DNA of 5,907 nucleotides, taken from Ignavibacteriota bacterium. GTDB taxonomy: Bacteria > Bacteroidota > Ignavibacteria > Tepidaquicellales > Tepidaquicellaceae. The notes beneath the pieces were generated by a model, which was not told the origin of the DNA, ran no database searches, and saw only the letters and a list, made by a program, of their open reading frames with translations. The first letter of the stretch is position 1. The number at the start of each line of letters is the position of its first letter. Where the stretch lies: positions 12,373 to 18,279 of the forward strand of contig PMIW01000182.1 in the NCBI GenBank assembly GCA_003158365.1, written 5' to 3'. The position numbers and the translations under genes were made by a program. Shown here in pieces: positions 1-5,907 of the stretch.

Positions 1-1682
1 TTTTGTATAACTTCCTGCGCGGCGTTTCCGACTGCTTTAATTGCCCACGATGAGAATAAGAATACAAGCATACCGCCCATTAATGCACCGACGAAAACTT
101 CGGGTTTGGAAATATCGACACCGTTGAAATTTTTCATTCCGTATTCACCGAGCTCGACTATGAATGCTTCGAATAATAAGAAAGCTGCAAGTGCGGCTGA
201 GCCGACTGCATATCCTTTTGTAAGAGCTTTTGTCGTATTGCCGACTGCATCGAGCCTGTCTGTTTTTCTTCTGATTTCTTCGGGCTGCTGTGACATTTCG
301 ACTATACCGCCTGCGTTATCGGTAATCGGTCCGAATGTATCCATTGCGAGCACGTATGCTGCGGGTCCGAGCATACCCATTGTTGCAACTGCTGTTGAGA
401 AAAATCCAGCGTTCTCGAGTCCGCTCGACATTCCGAGTAAATATGAACTGATGATTGCCGCCGCGATAACGAGTGCAGGCATTGCAACGCATTCGAATCC
501 TACTGCAACACCCTGAATGATAGTTGTTGCAGGACCTGTTTTACAGGCATTTGCAATATCCTGTACGGGTTTATATTTATATTCTGTATAATACTGTGTA
601 ATCCATAAAAAGAGAACCGATGTAACAACGCCGATTATTCCACTGATGAAAAAATGCCACCAGGCAACAGGAGCTTTTAATGCAGTATCACCTGTTCCGA
701 AAGTCCAGTAAGCCGCTAAACCGAATCCGATTACTGCAAGTATAGCAGTAAGATAGTAGCCGCGGTTCAGCGCATTCATCGGGTCTTCGGTTTCTTTAGT
801 TTTCACTGACATTATTCCGATAATGGAAGCGATAAGTCCGAATGCACGTGCAACCATCGGGAATAAAATAATTCCGAGGAGCACTTCGGGTTTTGTTCCG
901 AAGATTCCGGGATTTGATTTATATAATAATGTTGCGAGAATCATAGCGCCGATATTTTCTGCGGCTGTCGATTCGAATAGGTCAGCACCACGGCCTGCGC
1001 AGTCGCCGACATTATCACCGACGAGGTCTGCTATGACAGCGGGATTTCTCGGGTCATCTTCGGGAATTCCTGCTTCAACTTTTCCGACTAAGTCCGCGCC
1101 TACATCAGCGGCTTTGGTATATATTCCTCCGCCAAGCTGTGCAAAAAGCGCGACAAAGCTTGCGCCGAATCCGTAACCTGCGATATAGAAAGGAATTTTT
1201 TCGGGTTCGAATCCGCCGAGTGTTTTGGCAATCCAGAAAAGCCCGACCACGCCGAGCAGGGAAAGAGCAACTACGAATAAGCCTGAAACTGCTCCGCCTC
1301 TGAGTGCTGTCTGGAGTGCGCCGTTAAGAGATGTGCGTGCTTCGGATGCGGTTCTTATATTAGAGCGGATTGAAGTCCACATACCGATATATCCCGATGC
1401 AACAGAACTGAGCGCACCGAAGAAAAACGATACTGCCGCCCATATGGCTATTTCCGGTTTTTGGATTATGTAAAGCAGGTAAACTAAGAATGCAAAGACA
1501 ACTGCAAGGATAATGATTGTCCTGTTTTGTCTTCTTAAGAATGCTTCTGCACCTTCTTTAATAGCGTTCGATATTTCACGCATTTTATCGGTACCCGTGT
1601 CACGTTTCATAACATTTTTTATCAGGAACACGGCGAACAGGAGTGCGAAAATACTAACTGCAAAGATTAAAGTTAGTTCCAT
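1..1682 (-). CDS. hppA: Membrane-bound proton-translocating pyrophosphatase, K+-independent type (C-terminus beyond window)
   Basis: This integral membrane pump hydrolyses PPi and uses the energy to move ions out of the cytoplasm. The ATG at 1680-1682 opens a frame of 560 complete codons that runs off the left edge. Family members are usually about 660-800 residues with 16 helices, so the last helices are missing here. The active-site set is present: K190, D193 and D197 in DVGADLVGKVE (193-203), EDDPRNP (208-214), D219/D223/D227 in the DNVGD block, and TDNAGGI (454-460). GNTTKALT (481-488) carries Lys485 and Thr488; in this family Lys here replaces the K+ requirement, and such enzymes are H+ pumps. 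Glu237, three residues after Asp234, is the semi-conserved ion-gate glutamate. Oddities are Gln182 where family members usually have Arg (FAQLGGG), and DLVGDNVGDCAGRGADLFES in place of the usual DNVGD...GM version. Upstream DNA is AT-rich with no Shine-Dalgarno, and a hairpin separates it from pth. Family is certain; H+ rather than Na+ specificity is inferred from Lys485. Confidence 0.95.
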   Translation of the reverse strand, partial: MELTLIFAVSIFALLFAVFLIKNVMKRDTGTDKMREISNAIKEGAEAFLRRQNRTIIILAVVFAFLVYLLYIIQKPEIAIWAAVSFFFGALSSVASGYIGMWTSIRSNIRTASEARTSLNGALQTALRGGAVSGLFVVALSLLGVVGLFWIAKTLGGFEPEKIPFYIAGYGFGASFVALFAQLGGGIYTKAADVGADLVGKVEAGIPEDDPRNPAVIADLVGDNVGDCAGRGADLFESTAAENIGAMILATLLYKSNPGIFGTKPEVLLGIILFPMVARAFGLIASIIGIMSVKTKETEDPMNALNRGYYLTAILAVIGFGLAAYWTFGTGDTALKAPVAWWHFFISGIIGVVTSVLFLWITQYYTEYKYKPVQDIANACKTGPATTIIQGVAVGFECVAMPALVIAAAIISSYLLGMSSGLENAGFFSTAVATMGMLGPAAYVLAMDTFGPITDNAGGIVEMSQQPEEIRRKTDRLDAVGNTTKALTKGYAVGSAALAAFLLFEAFIVELGEYGMKNFNGVDISKPEVFVGALMGGMLVFLFSSWAIKAVGNAAQEVIQ

Positions 1683-1749
1683 AGATTTAAATTAATTTAT
1701 TTAATAAAAAAAACTAAAAATCTTATATATATTTCACTTAATAAAACAG

Positions 1750-1781
1750 AGAAAGACGGGGTTACACAGAGTCGTCTTTCT
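1750..1781 (-). terminator. Hairpin at the end of pth, probable intrinsic terminator
   Basis: The arms GAAAGACG (1751-1758) and CGTCTTTC (1773-1780) are perfect inverted repeats. They extend by one A-T pair (1750/1781) to a 9-bp stem with a 14-nt loop. The pth stop codon lies in the loop and its last codons form one arm. Read on the minus strand, the stem is followed by TCTGTTTTATT, a broken T tract, so termination of the rplY-pth transcript may be incomplete. Read on the plus strand, the stem is followed directly by T6, which is a better tract, so the element could also stop antisense transcription entering pth. Its position between pth and hppA suggests that hppA has its own promoter. Confidence 0.55.
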
Positions 1782-2397
1782 TTTTTGTAAAATCAGGATT
1801 TTTAATATTATCATCTAAATCTTCTTGCAAAAAATTCTTATTGAACTTATTCATGGTAACTTTTATATCCTCGCTCAAAAAACTCAAGATACAATCTTTA
1901 TAGATAGGAATCAGTTCATTTAATTGCGAGATTTCTTTTTTGTTAAAATCAGAAAGAACAAAATCAATGTAGTCTTCTTTATTCAGAATGTCTTTCCCTA
2001 TGCCGATTCGCATTCGCGGGAAAGACATGGAATTAAGATGGTATATGATGCTCGACACACCATTATGACCTCCGTCACTGCCTTTTGTTCTCAAACGAAT
2101 CATTCCAAAAGGAATCTGGAAATCATCGTGTACAACTAAAATATTATTTAAAGGGATATTGTTACTGGTGAGAAAATCGCGTACAGCCTCACCGCTATTG
2201 TTCATAAAGGTAACGGGTTTCATCAGGTAAAACTCAGAATCTTTGTACTTGCCTGAAACCCCGTACCAATCACCCTTTTCAGGATTAAATCTGACTCTTA
2301 AATATCCGGCAATATAATCTAAAATCTGAAAACCAATATTATGCCTTGTTAGTTCATATTTTTTACCGGGATTTCCAAGGCCTATTATTAGTTTCAA
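1762..2397 (-). CDS. pth: Peptidyl-tRNA hydrolase
   Basis: This cytoplasmic esterase cleaves peptidyl-tRNA that has dropped off ribosomes, which recycles the tRNA. The 211 residues cover the whole Pth fold. Visible signatures are GLGNPGKKYELTRHNIG (6-22), MKPVTFMNNSG (59-69), HDD (90-92) and GSDGGHNG (106-113). Key residues equivalent to the E. coli enzyme are Asn9, catalytic His19, Asn66, Asp91 and His111/Asn112. The protein is about 17 residues longer than the E. coli form, owing to a charged C-terminal tail (about 190-211) with KKK and DD runs. The start is TTG (2395-2397); it puts the family-typical MKLIIGLGNPG exactly at the N-terminus, and an in-frame TAA lies six codons upstream with no ATG or GTG between. 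No Shine-Dalgarno is visible. It lies 48 bp after rplY with no terminator between, so the two are probably one operon, a pairing common in bacteria because both act in translation. Confidence 0.97.
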   Translation of the reverse strand: MKLIIGLGNPGKKYELTRHNIGFQILDYIAGYLRVRFNPEKGDWYGVSGKYKDSEFYLMKPVTFMNNSGEAVRDFLTSNNIPLNNILVVHDDFQIPFGMIRLRTKGSDGGHNGVSSIIYHLNSMSFPRMRIGIGKDILNKEDYIDFVLSDFNKKEISQLNELIPIYKDCILSFLSEDIKVTMNKFNKNFLQEDLDDNIKNPDFTKKKDDSV

Positions 2398-2445
2398 GGC
2401 TATTAAAATTTTTTATCTTTGAACTTTTAGAAAAATGAATTTCCG

Positions 2446-3099
2446 TTATTTCTTTTCTTCGGTTTCTTCTTTCTTACCCTTCGAAATCACTTCGGGTTCA
2501 GCAGGAGCTTCACCTTCTGCGACGACTTCTTCAGGTTTTACTTCTTCCATTGTCGGTGGTACGACGGAAACTATGGAAGCGTTTTTGTCGTTCAAAATTT
2601 CAATTCCTTCGAGTGTTATATCGCTGACTTTAATGGAATCTCCGATATTCAGACCGGTGATATCCACGTCAATATGCGGTGGTATATTCTGGGGCAGACA
2701 TTCTAATTCTAATTTGTGCAGGTTGTGCTGAACGATTCCGCCTTCTTTAACGCCGATTGCACTACCTTTAAGTATAATGGAAACTTCGATTGTGAGTTTT
2801 TCACCTTCTTTAAGTCCTATCAAGTCGAAATGTATTATTCTGCTTGTAATAGGTTCAAATTGCGTATCTTTTAATATGCAACTCATCGGTTTGTTTTCAC
2901 CTTCTATCTGAAGGCTGACGATGTGTGATTCAGAAGTGAATACTAACGGACGAAGTGTCAGTTCATTAACTTTAATAGGAATAGGCTCTTCTCCAAAAGA
3001 ATAATAAATTCCGGGAATTGTTCCGGCTTTTCTCATCTGGTTTGAAGTTGACTTCTTTAAATCTGTTCTGCGCTCTGCTTTTAAAATAATTTCTGCCAT
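2446..3099 (-). CDS. rplY: Ribosomal protein L25, long Ctc/TL5 form
   Basis: This is the 5S rRNA-binding protein of the large ribosomal subunit; the long form is called Ctc in Bacillus, where it is a general stress protein, and TL5 in Thermus. The 217 residues divide into an N-terminal L25 domain (about 1-93, with RKAGTIPGIYY at 23-33 and LKDTQFEPITSRIIHFDLI at 76-94), a C-terminal TL5 beta domain (about 95-181, with GVKEGGIVQ at 116-124, an ECLPQNIPPHIDVDI stretch at 133-147 and IGDSIKVSDI at 152-161), and a low-complexity acidic tail (182-217) rich in Glu, Lys, Pro and Ala. The ATG at 3097-3099 gives the usual MAEI-like N-terminus. The leader is AT-rich without Shine-Dalgarno. pth follows after 48 bp. 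In many bacteria prs precedes this pair, but here the upstream gene is mtnA, 136 bp away, so rplY probably starts its own transcript. Confidence 0.96.
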   Translation of the reverse strand: MAEIILKAERRTDLKKSTSNQMRKAGTIPGIYYSFGEEPIPIKVNELTLRPLVFTSESHIVSLQIEGENKPMSCILKDTQFEPITSRIIHFDLIGLKEGEKLTIEVSIILKGSAIGVKEGGIVQHNLHKLELECLPQNIPPHIDVDITGLNIGDSIKVSDITLEGIEILNDKNASIVSVVPPTMEEVKPEEVVAEGEAPAEPEVISKGKKEETEEKK

Positions 3100-3127
3100 A
3101 TTTATAACTGTAAAATTTAACTAATAT

Positions 3128-3158
3128 TAAAGATATTGATTTTAATGAAATTTATCAA
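3128..3158 (-). promoter_or_regulatory. Weak candidate promoter for rplY-pth (Bacteroidota-like)
   Basis: On the minus strand, TATCTTTA (3135-3128) matches seven of eight positions of the Bacteroidota -7 motif TAnnTTTG when the free positions are counted. A TTG (3158-3156) lies 20 nt upstream of it, a spacing like that of the -33/-7 pair known in that phylum. It would start transcription about 20 nt before the rplY ATG. The region is so AT-rich that a match of this quality can arise by chance, and the host phylum is itself inferred, so this is only a candidate. Confidence 0.2.
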
Positions 3159-3179
3159 TTCCAATATTCATATAATTTG

Positions 3180-3203
3180 AAGATTTCAAGATTATAAGAT
3201 TGA
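3180..3203. repeat. Three imperfect 8-bp tandem units in the mtnA-rplY spacer
   Basis: AAGATTTC, AAGATTAT and AAGATTGA follow one another without a gap; the first six bases of each unit are AAGATT. The same spacer (3100-3235) also has a 10-bp direct repeat AATTCCAATA at 3157-3166 and 3219-3228, which flanks the tandem units. No good hairpin or T tract is visible after mtnA in this spacer, and no small ORF with a credible start was seen. The repeats may simply reflect replication slippage in AT-rich DNA. Confidence 0.5.
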
Positions 3204-3235
3204 AGAATTTAAAAAGCAAATTCCAATAAAGATGT

Positions 3236-4339
3236 TTAAATCTTTGATATTTCTGATTTTATTGGTTTAATTATGCCTTTTTCTGTTATTAATCCTGTTA
3301 CCAGCCTTGAAGGGGTAATGTCAAAGCCATAATTTTTTGCAGGACTTTTAAGAGGTGCAATCAGGATTTTTGTTAAACCTTTTTTTGATTTTCCCGTGAT
3401 ATATTTTACTTCATCTTCATTTCTCTCTTCAATCGGAATATCTTTCAGACCGTTTTTGATTTTTTTATCGATTGATGAAGAAGGAAGTGCAACATAAAAC
3501 GGAATATTATTATCTTTTGCCGCGAGTGCGGTTTTATATGTTCCGATTTTATTGCAGACGTCTCCGTTCAGAGTTGTTCTGTCAGAACCTACTAAAACAA
3601 TATCGACCAATCCTTTTTGCATTACATAACCTCCTGCATTATCAGTTATGATAGTGTGCGGAATTTTATTTTGCAGAAATTCCCAGGCAGTGAGATTAGC
3701 GCCCTGGTTTCGCGGACGGGTTTCTTCAACCCAGACATGAAGTTTAATTCCATTTTTGTGTGCAAGATAAATAGGTGCTGTTGCTGTTCCATAATCTATG
3801 CAGGCAAGCCATCCTGCATTGCAATGAGTAAGAATGTTTATTGTTTTTCCTTTTTTGGATTTGCTGATTTTTTCCAGAATCTTTAATCCGTGTTCGCCAA
3901 TTTTTTTGCACCGCATAATTTCTTCTTCTGAAAGTTTTTGCGCAAAGTTCAAAGCGGTTGAAATTTTCCCGGCGATGGTTTTTTCTTTTGAGATTTGCGT
4001 GAGCGAATTGATGACAGCAAATGCAATATTGACTGCGGTAGGTCTAGTTTTTATAATTTCTTTTGATTTACCGAGAATATAATCATCAACCGGTCCGGTG
4101 TTTTTAAATTTTAGTTTTGCTTCAAGCGCCGCAAGGTAAATTCCGTATGCAGCGGCAACTCCAATCAGCGGGGCTCCGCGGACAGTCATATTTTTTATGG
4201 CTTTAATTATATCTTCGCAGGATTTAAGGGATACAATTTTAAATTTATGCGGGAGTAAAGTCTGGTCAATTGTCCTGACTATTTTAGGATTTGTTTTATC
4301 TATCCAGATTGTAATATATTTTTTATTTTTTACAAGCAT
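3236..4339 (-). CDS. mtnA: S-methyl-5-thioribose-1-phosphate isomerase
   Basis: This cytoplasmic enzyme converts 5-methylthioribose-1-phosphate to 5-methylthioribulose-1-phosphate in the methionine salvage pathway, which recycles the methylthioadenosine left by polyamine synthesis. At 367 residues it is slightly longer than the usual 340-360. Family signatures are MTVRGAPLIGVAAAYG (51-66), RPTAVNIAFAV (99-109), ILTHCNAGWLA (169-179) with catalytic Cys173, VEETRPRNQGANLTAWE (204-220), GSDRTTLNGDVCNKIGTY (251-268) with catalytic Asp253, and IPIEERNEDEV (301-311). Cys173 and Asp253 sit 13 residues after the B. subtilis pair Cys160/Asp240, so the spacing is preserved. The ATG at 4337-4339 is the only reasonable start; the next ATG codon is Met51, inside the conserved core. 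A hairpin with a T6 tract directly abuts it. No other salvage gene is nearby, so a role on 5-deoxyribose-1-phosphate, as proposed for some MtnA relatives, is a less likely alternative. Confidence 0.95.
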   Translation of the reverse strand: MLVKNKKYITIWIDKTNPKIVRTIDQTLLPHKFKIVSLKSCEDIIKAIKNMTVRGAPLIGVAAAYGIYLAALEAKLKFKNTGPVDDYILGKSKEIIKTRPTAVNIAFAVINSLTQISKEKTIAGKISTALNFAQKLSEEEIMRCKKIGEHGLKILEKISKSKKGKTINILTHCNAGWLACIDYGTATAPIYLAHKNGIKLHVWVEETRPRNQGANLTAWEFLQNKIPHTIITDNAGGYVMQKGLVDIVLVGSDRTTLNGDVCNKIGTYKTALAAKDNNIPFYVALPSSSIDKKIKNGLKDIPIEERNEDEVKYITGKSKKGLTKILIAPLKSPAKNYGFDITPSRLVTGLITEKGIIKPIKSEISKI

Positions 4340-4377
4340 AAAAAAAGCTTTACCAAATTTTACAATTCAGTAAAGCT
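4340..4377 (-). terminator. Intrinsic terminator of the RND gene, abutting the mtnA start codon
   Basis: AGCTTTAC (4346-4353) and GTAAAGCT (4370-4377) form a perfect 8-bp stem. Inside it, after a 2x2 internal loop, AATT (4356-4359) pairs with AATT (4364-4367) around a TTAC tetraloop. On the minus strand the stem is followed by T6 (4345-4340) and then at once by the mtnA ATG. The plus-strand orientation has no T tract, so the element points towards mtnA. It starts 21 nt after the RND stop codon, as expected for a terminator of that gene. The stem has only three G-C pairs, so its strength is uncertain, and it leaves almost no room for a separate mtnA leader. Confidence 0.65.
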
Positions 4378-4398
4378 AATCAATTTTAATGAAAGTTT

Positions 4399-5907
4399 TT
4401 ATTCACTTTCCACGACAGGTTCTGTTTCTTCCACAGGCTTTTTCTTTTTAAGTCTCAGCTTCAAAGCCAAATCATCTGAAAATGCATACAGTGTCGGAGT
4501 AATAACCAGTGTAAGAAAAGTAGAAACCATAAGTCCGAAAATAATTGCAACACCCATGGGTCTCCAGAATGCAGTGTTTTCACCGCCTATTAACCAGCTG
4601 AATGTACGCCAGTCGAAATCGATTCCGGAAGCAAGCGGTAAAATACCGAGAATTGTAGCTGCTGCCGTAAGGAATATCGGGCGCATCCTGATTATGCCTG
4701 CCTGTACAAGAGATTCATCCCTGTCAAAACCTCTTTTTCTCAGTTCATAAGCAAAGTCAAGCATAACGATTGCATTTCTCACGACAATGCCTCCGAGAGC
4801 AATTACTCCAATCCCTGTCATAATAATTCCGAACGGAGTTCTTGTGAAAATTAATCCGAGAAGAACACCGATTAATGACAATAAAATTGAAATCATAATA
4901 AGAACGGGAACCCTGACCGAATTAAATTCAATTACCATTAAAAAGAAAATCAGAAGTAACGAAATCACTAGAGCTTTAGCGAGGAACTGGCTTGATTCTT
5001 TCTGGTTTTCCTGTTCACCGGTATACACTATATTATATCCTTCCGGTAATTTGAAATTATTCAGTTTTGCCATAACATCTTTCAATACATCGTTTCCGAG
5101 CCTTCCTTCTGCTTTAGCAGATATTGTAACCACTCTTTTTAAATCTTTTCTGTTAATTGCTCCTACGCTTCCTGCAAATTTTATTTTTGCAACGGAAGTT
5201 AGAGGAATTTTCTGACCGTCTTTATTTGTAAAATACAGATTTTCAAGAGTTTCGATTTCGTTCCTCTGCTGTTTTTCCAGTCTTACGGTTATATCGTATT
5301 CATCTTCGCCGACTCTGAATTTGCTTGCAGCGGTTCCGTTAATTGCAGTCCTGACAGTCATACCGATAGAGGCAGTACTTAATCCGTACATTGCAGCTTT
5401 TTCTCTGTCCACAAGCACCTGAATTTCCGGTTTTGTCTTATCGAAATTATCTTTCAAATCTGTCAGTCCCTGTATATCCTGTATCTCTCTTTTTATCTGT
5501 TCCGAAAGGTCGCCAAGTTTAACAAAATCATCACCTGATACTTCAATGTTGACCGGCGGTCCGACCGGCGGTCCGTGAGTTTCATTTTCAATTTCTATTA
5601 CCCCGCCCGGAATATCCGAAATCATATGCCTGATATTTTCTACTGTTTCGAATGAACTCACATCACGTTCCAGCTTATCGACAAAATTAATAGTGATTAC
5701 GCTTTTATTCGGAATACCTTCTCCGCTGAAATCGAGAGGGTTATTCGAAGAGCCGACATTCACAACTATGGTTTCAATGTTCTTGTCCTTTGGCATATTT
5801 TTTTCAATCTTCTTGGCAATATCATTCGTCTCTTCTATATTTGTGCCTATTGGTGTTGCAATATTTATGTTAGTAGAGTTTGGTTCCACGTCAGGAAAGA
5901 ATTCTAC
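4399..5907 (-). CDS. RND efflux transporter, AcrB/HAE1-like, C-terminal half (N-terminus beyond window)
   Basis: This is the inner-membrane, proton-driven pump subunit of a tripartite efflux system; it would normally work with a periplasmic adaptor and a TolC-like outer-membrane channel, whose genes are not in the window. The frame is open through the right edge, leaving 502 residues of an expected roughly 1000-1060. The visible part begins at VEFFPDVEPNS, which is the segment just after TM7, and continues with the second periplasmic porter/docking region (about 1-305). Five hydrophobic helices follow (about 311-329, 334-354, 360-386, 407-427 and 451-476), matching TM8-TM12. GGIVVRNAIVMLDFA (372-386) and RMRPIFLTAAATILGILPLA (407-426) are typical of the HAE1-type RND family. 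A charged Lys/Glu tail ends the protein. The proton-relay aspartates of TM4 lie in the missing half, so activity and substrate cannot be judged. A GTG at 5887-5889 is an internal valine codon, not the start. A hairpin terminator follows the stop codon. Confidence 0.93.
   Translation of the reverse strand, partial: VEFFPDVEPNSTNINIATPIGTNIEETNDIAKKIEKNMPKDKNIETIVVNVGSSNNPLDFSGEGIPNKSVITINFVDKLERDVSSFETVENIRHMISDIPGGVIEIENETHGPPVGPPVNIEVSGDDFVKLGDLSEQIKREIQDIQGLTDLKDNFDKTKPEIQVLVDREKAAMYGLSTASIGMTVRTAINGTAASKFRVGEDEYDITVRLEKQQRNEIETLENLYFTNKDGQKIPLTSVAKIKFAGSVGAINRKDLKRVVTISAKAEGRLGNDVLKDVMAKLNNFKLPEGYNIVYTGEQENQKESSQFLAKALVISLLLIFFLMVIEFNSVRVPVLIMISILLSLIGVLLGLIFTRTPFGIIMTGIGVIALGGIVVRNAIVMLDFAYELRKRGFDRDESLVQAGIIRMRPIFLTAAATILGILPLASGIDFDWRTFSWLIGGENTAFWRPMGVAIIFGLMVSTFLTLVITPTLYAFSDDLALKLRLKKKKPVEETEPVVESE
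5551..5574. repeat. Perfect 12-bp tandem duplication inside the RND gene
   Basis: GACCGGCGGTCC occurs twice head to tail, in frame, encoding the GPPVGPPV segment (visible residues 112-119) in the periplasmic porter region. The unit is 10/12 G+C, far above its surroundings. A GPPxGPP-like motif at this place is, to my knowledge, common in this type of RND pump, so the protein motif is probably old while the exact DNA identity may be recent homogenisation or a shared codon choice. Confidence 0.7.

Noticed and set aside
106..516. Open frame of 136 codons on the plus strand, and others at 823-1176 and 1225-1473
   Set aside because: They are antisense to hppA, whose full frame and motifs are certain. 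Their translations are low-complexity Ser/Pro/Ala-rich and result from the codon bias of hppA.
1683..1749. Promoter for hppA in the AT-rich spacer
   Set aside because: TATATATAAGAT-like strings are present, but no -35 or -33 partner at a proper distance stands out, so no site can be named.
2435..2731. Plus-strand open frame of 98 codons
   Set aside because: Antisense to rplY; the Ser-rich translation mirrors the Glu/Lys-rich tail of L25 and shows no recognisable family.
4340..4398. SAM riboswitch or other aptamer upstream of mtnA
   Set aside because: Only 59 bp separate the RND stop from the mtnA start, and they hold one simple hairpin; this is too short for any SAM aptamer plus expression platform.
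4787..5215. Plus-strand open frame of 142 codons
   Set aside because: Antisense to the RND pump, which is supported by helix pattern and family motifs.
5887..5889. GTG as a possible start of a complete 496-residue protein
   Set aside because: The frame continues upstream to the window edge as VEFFPD, which is conserved RND sequence just after TM7, so the GTG is an internal valine.

Overview
All five genes in this window lie on the minus strand. In transcription order, from high to low coordinates, they are: the C-terminal half of an RND multidrug-type efflux pump (cut by the right edge), an MtnA-type methylthioribose-1-phosphate isomerase, ribosomal protein L25 of the long Ctc/TL5 type, peptidyl-tRNA hydrolase, and a membrane-bound pyrophosphatase (cut by the left edge). 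Every CDS is intact within the visible part. I see no frameshift, insertion sequence, tRNA, rRNA or CRISPR array. Open frames on the plus strand are antisense shadows.

The DNA is AT-rich, intergenic spacers are very AT-rich, and none of the four visible starts has a convincing Shine-Dalgarno sequence. With the long L25-Pth pair and a pump-type pyrophosphatase, this fits a low-GC member of the Bacteroidota/Chlorobiota (FCB) group, for example an Ignavibacteria-like lineage. This placement is an inference from style and gene content, not from a phylogenetic marker.

Region by region: 4399-5907 holds the RND pump, followed by a compact hairpin plus T6 tract (4340-4377) whose T tract abuts the mtnA start codon. 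mtnA (3236-4339) is followed by a 136-bp AT-rich spacer with short direct repeats and a weak promoter candidate. rplY (2446-3099) and pth (1762-2397, TTG start) are 48 bp apart and probably co-transcribed. A second hairpin overlaps the pth stop codon (1750-1781). hppA (1-1682) follows; it looks like a separate transcription unit and has a more GC-rich, codon-biased composition than its neighbours.

Functionally these are ordinary housekeeping and membrane genes: efflux, methionine salvage, the 5S rRNA-binding part of the large ribosomal subunit, recycling of stalled peptidyl-tRNA, and PPi-driven ion pumping. I found no convincing undescribed system. The points most worth checking are the terminator-like hairpin pressed against the mtnA start, and the glutamine that replaces the usual gate arginine in an otherwise complete pyrophosphatase active site.
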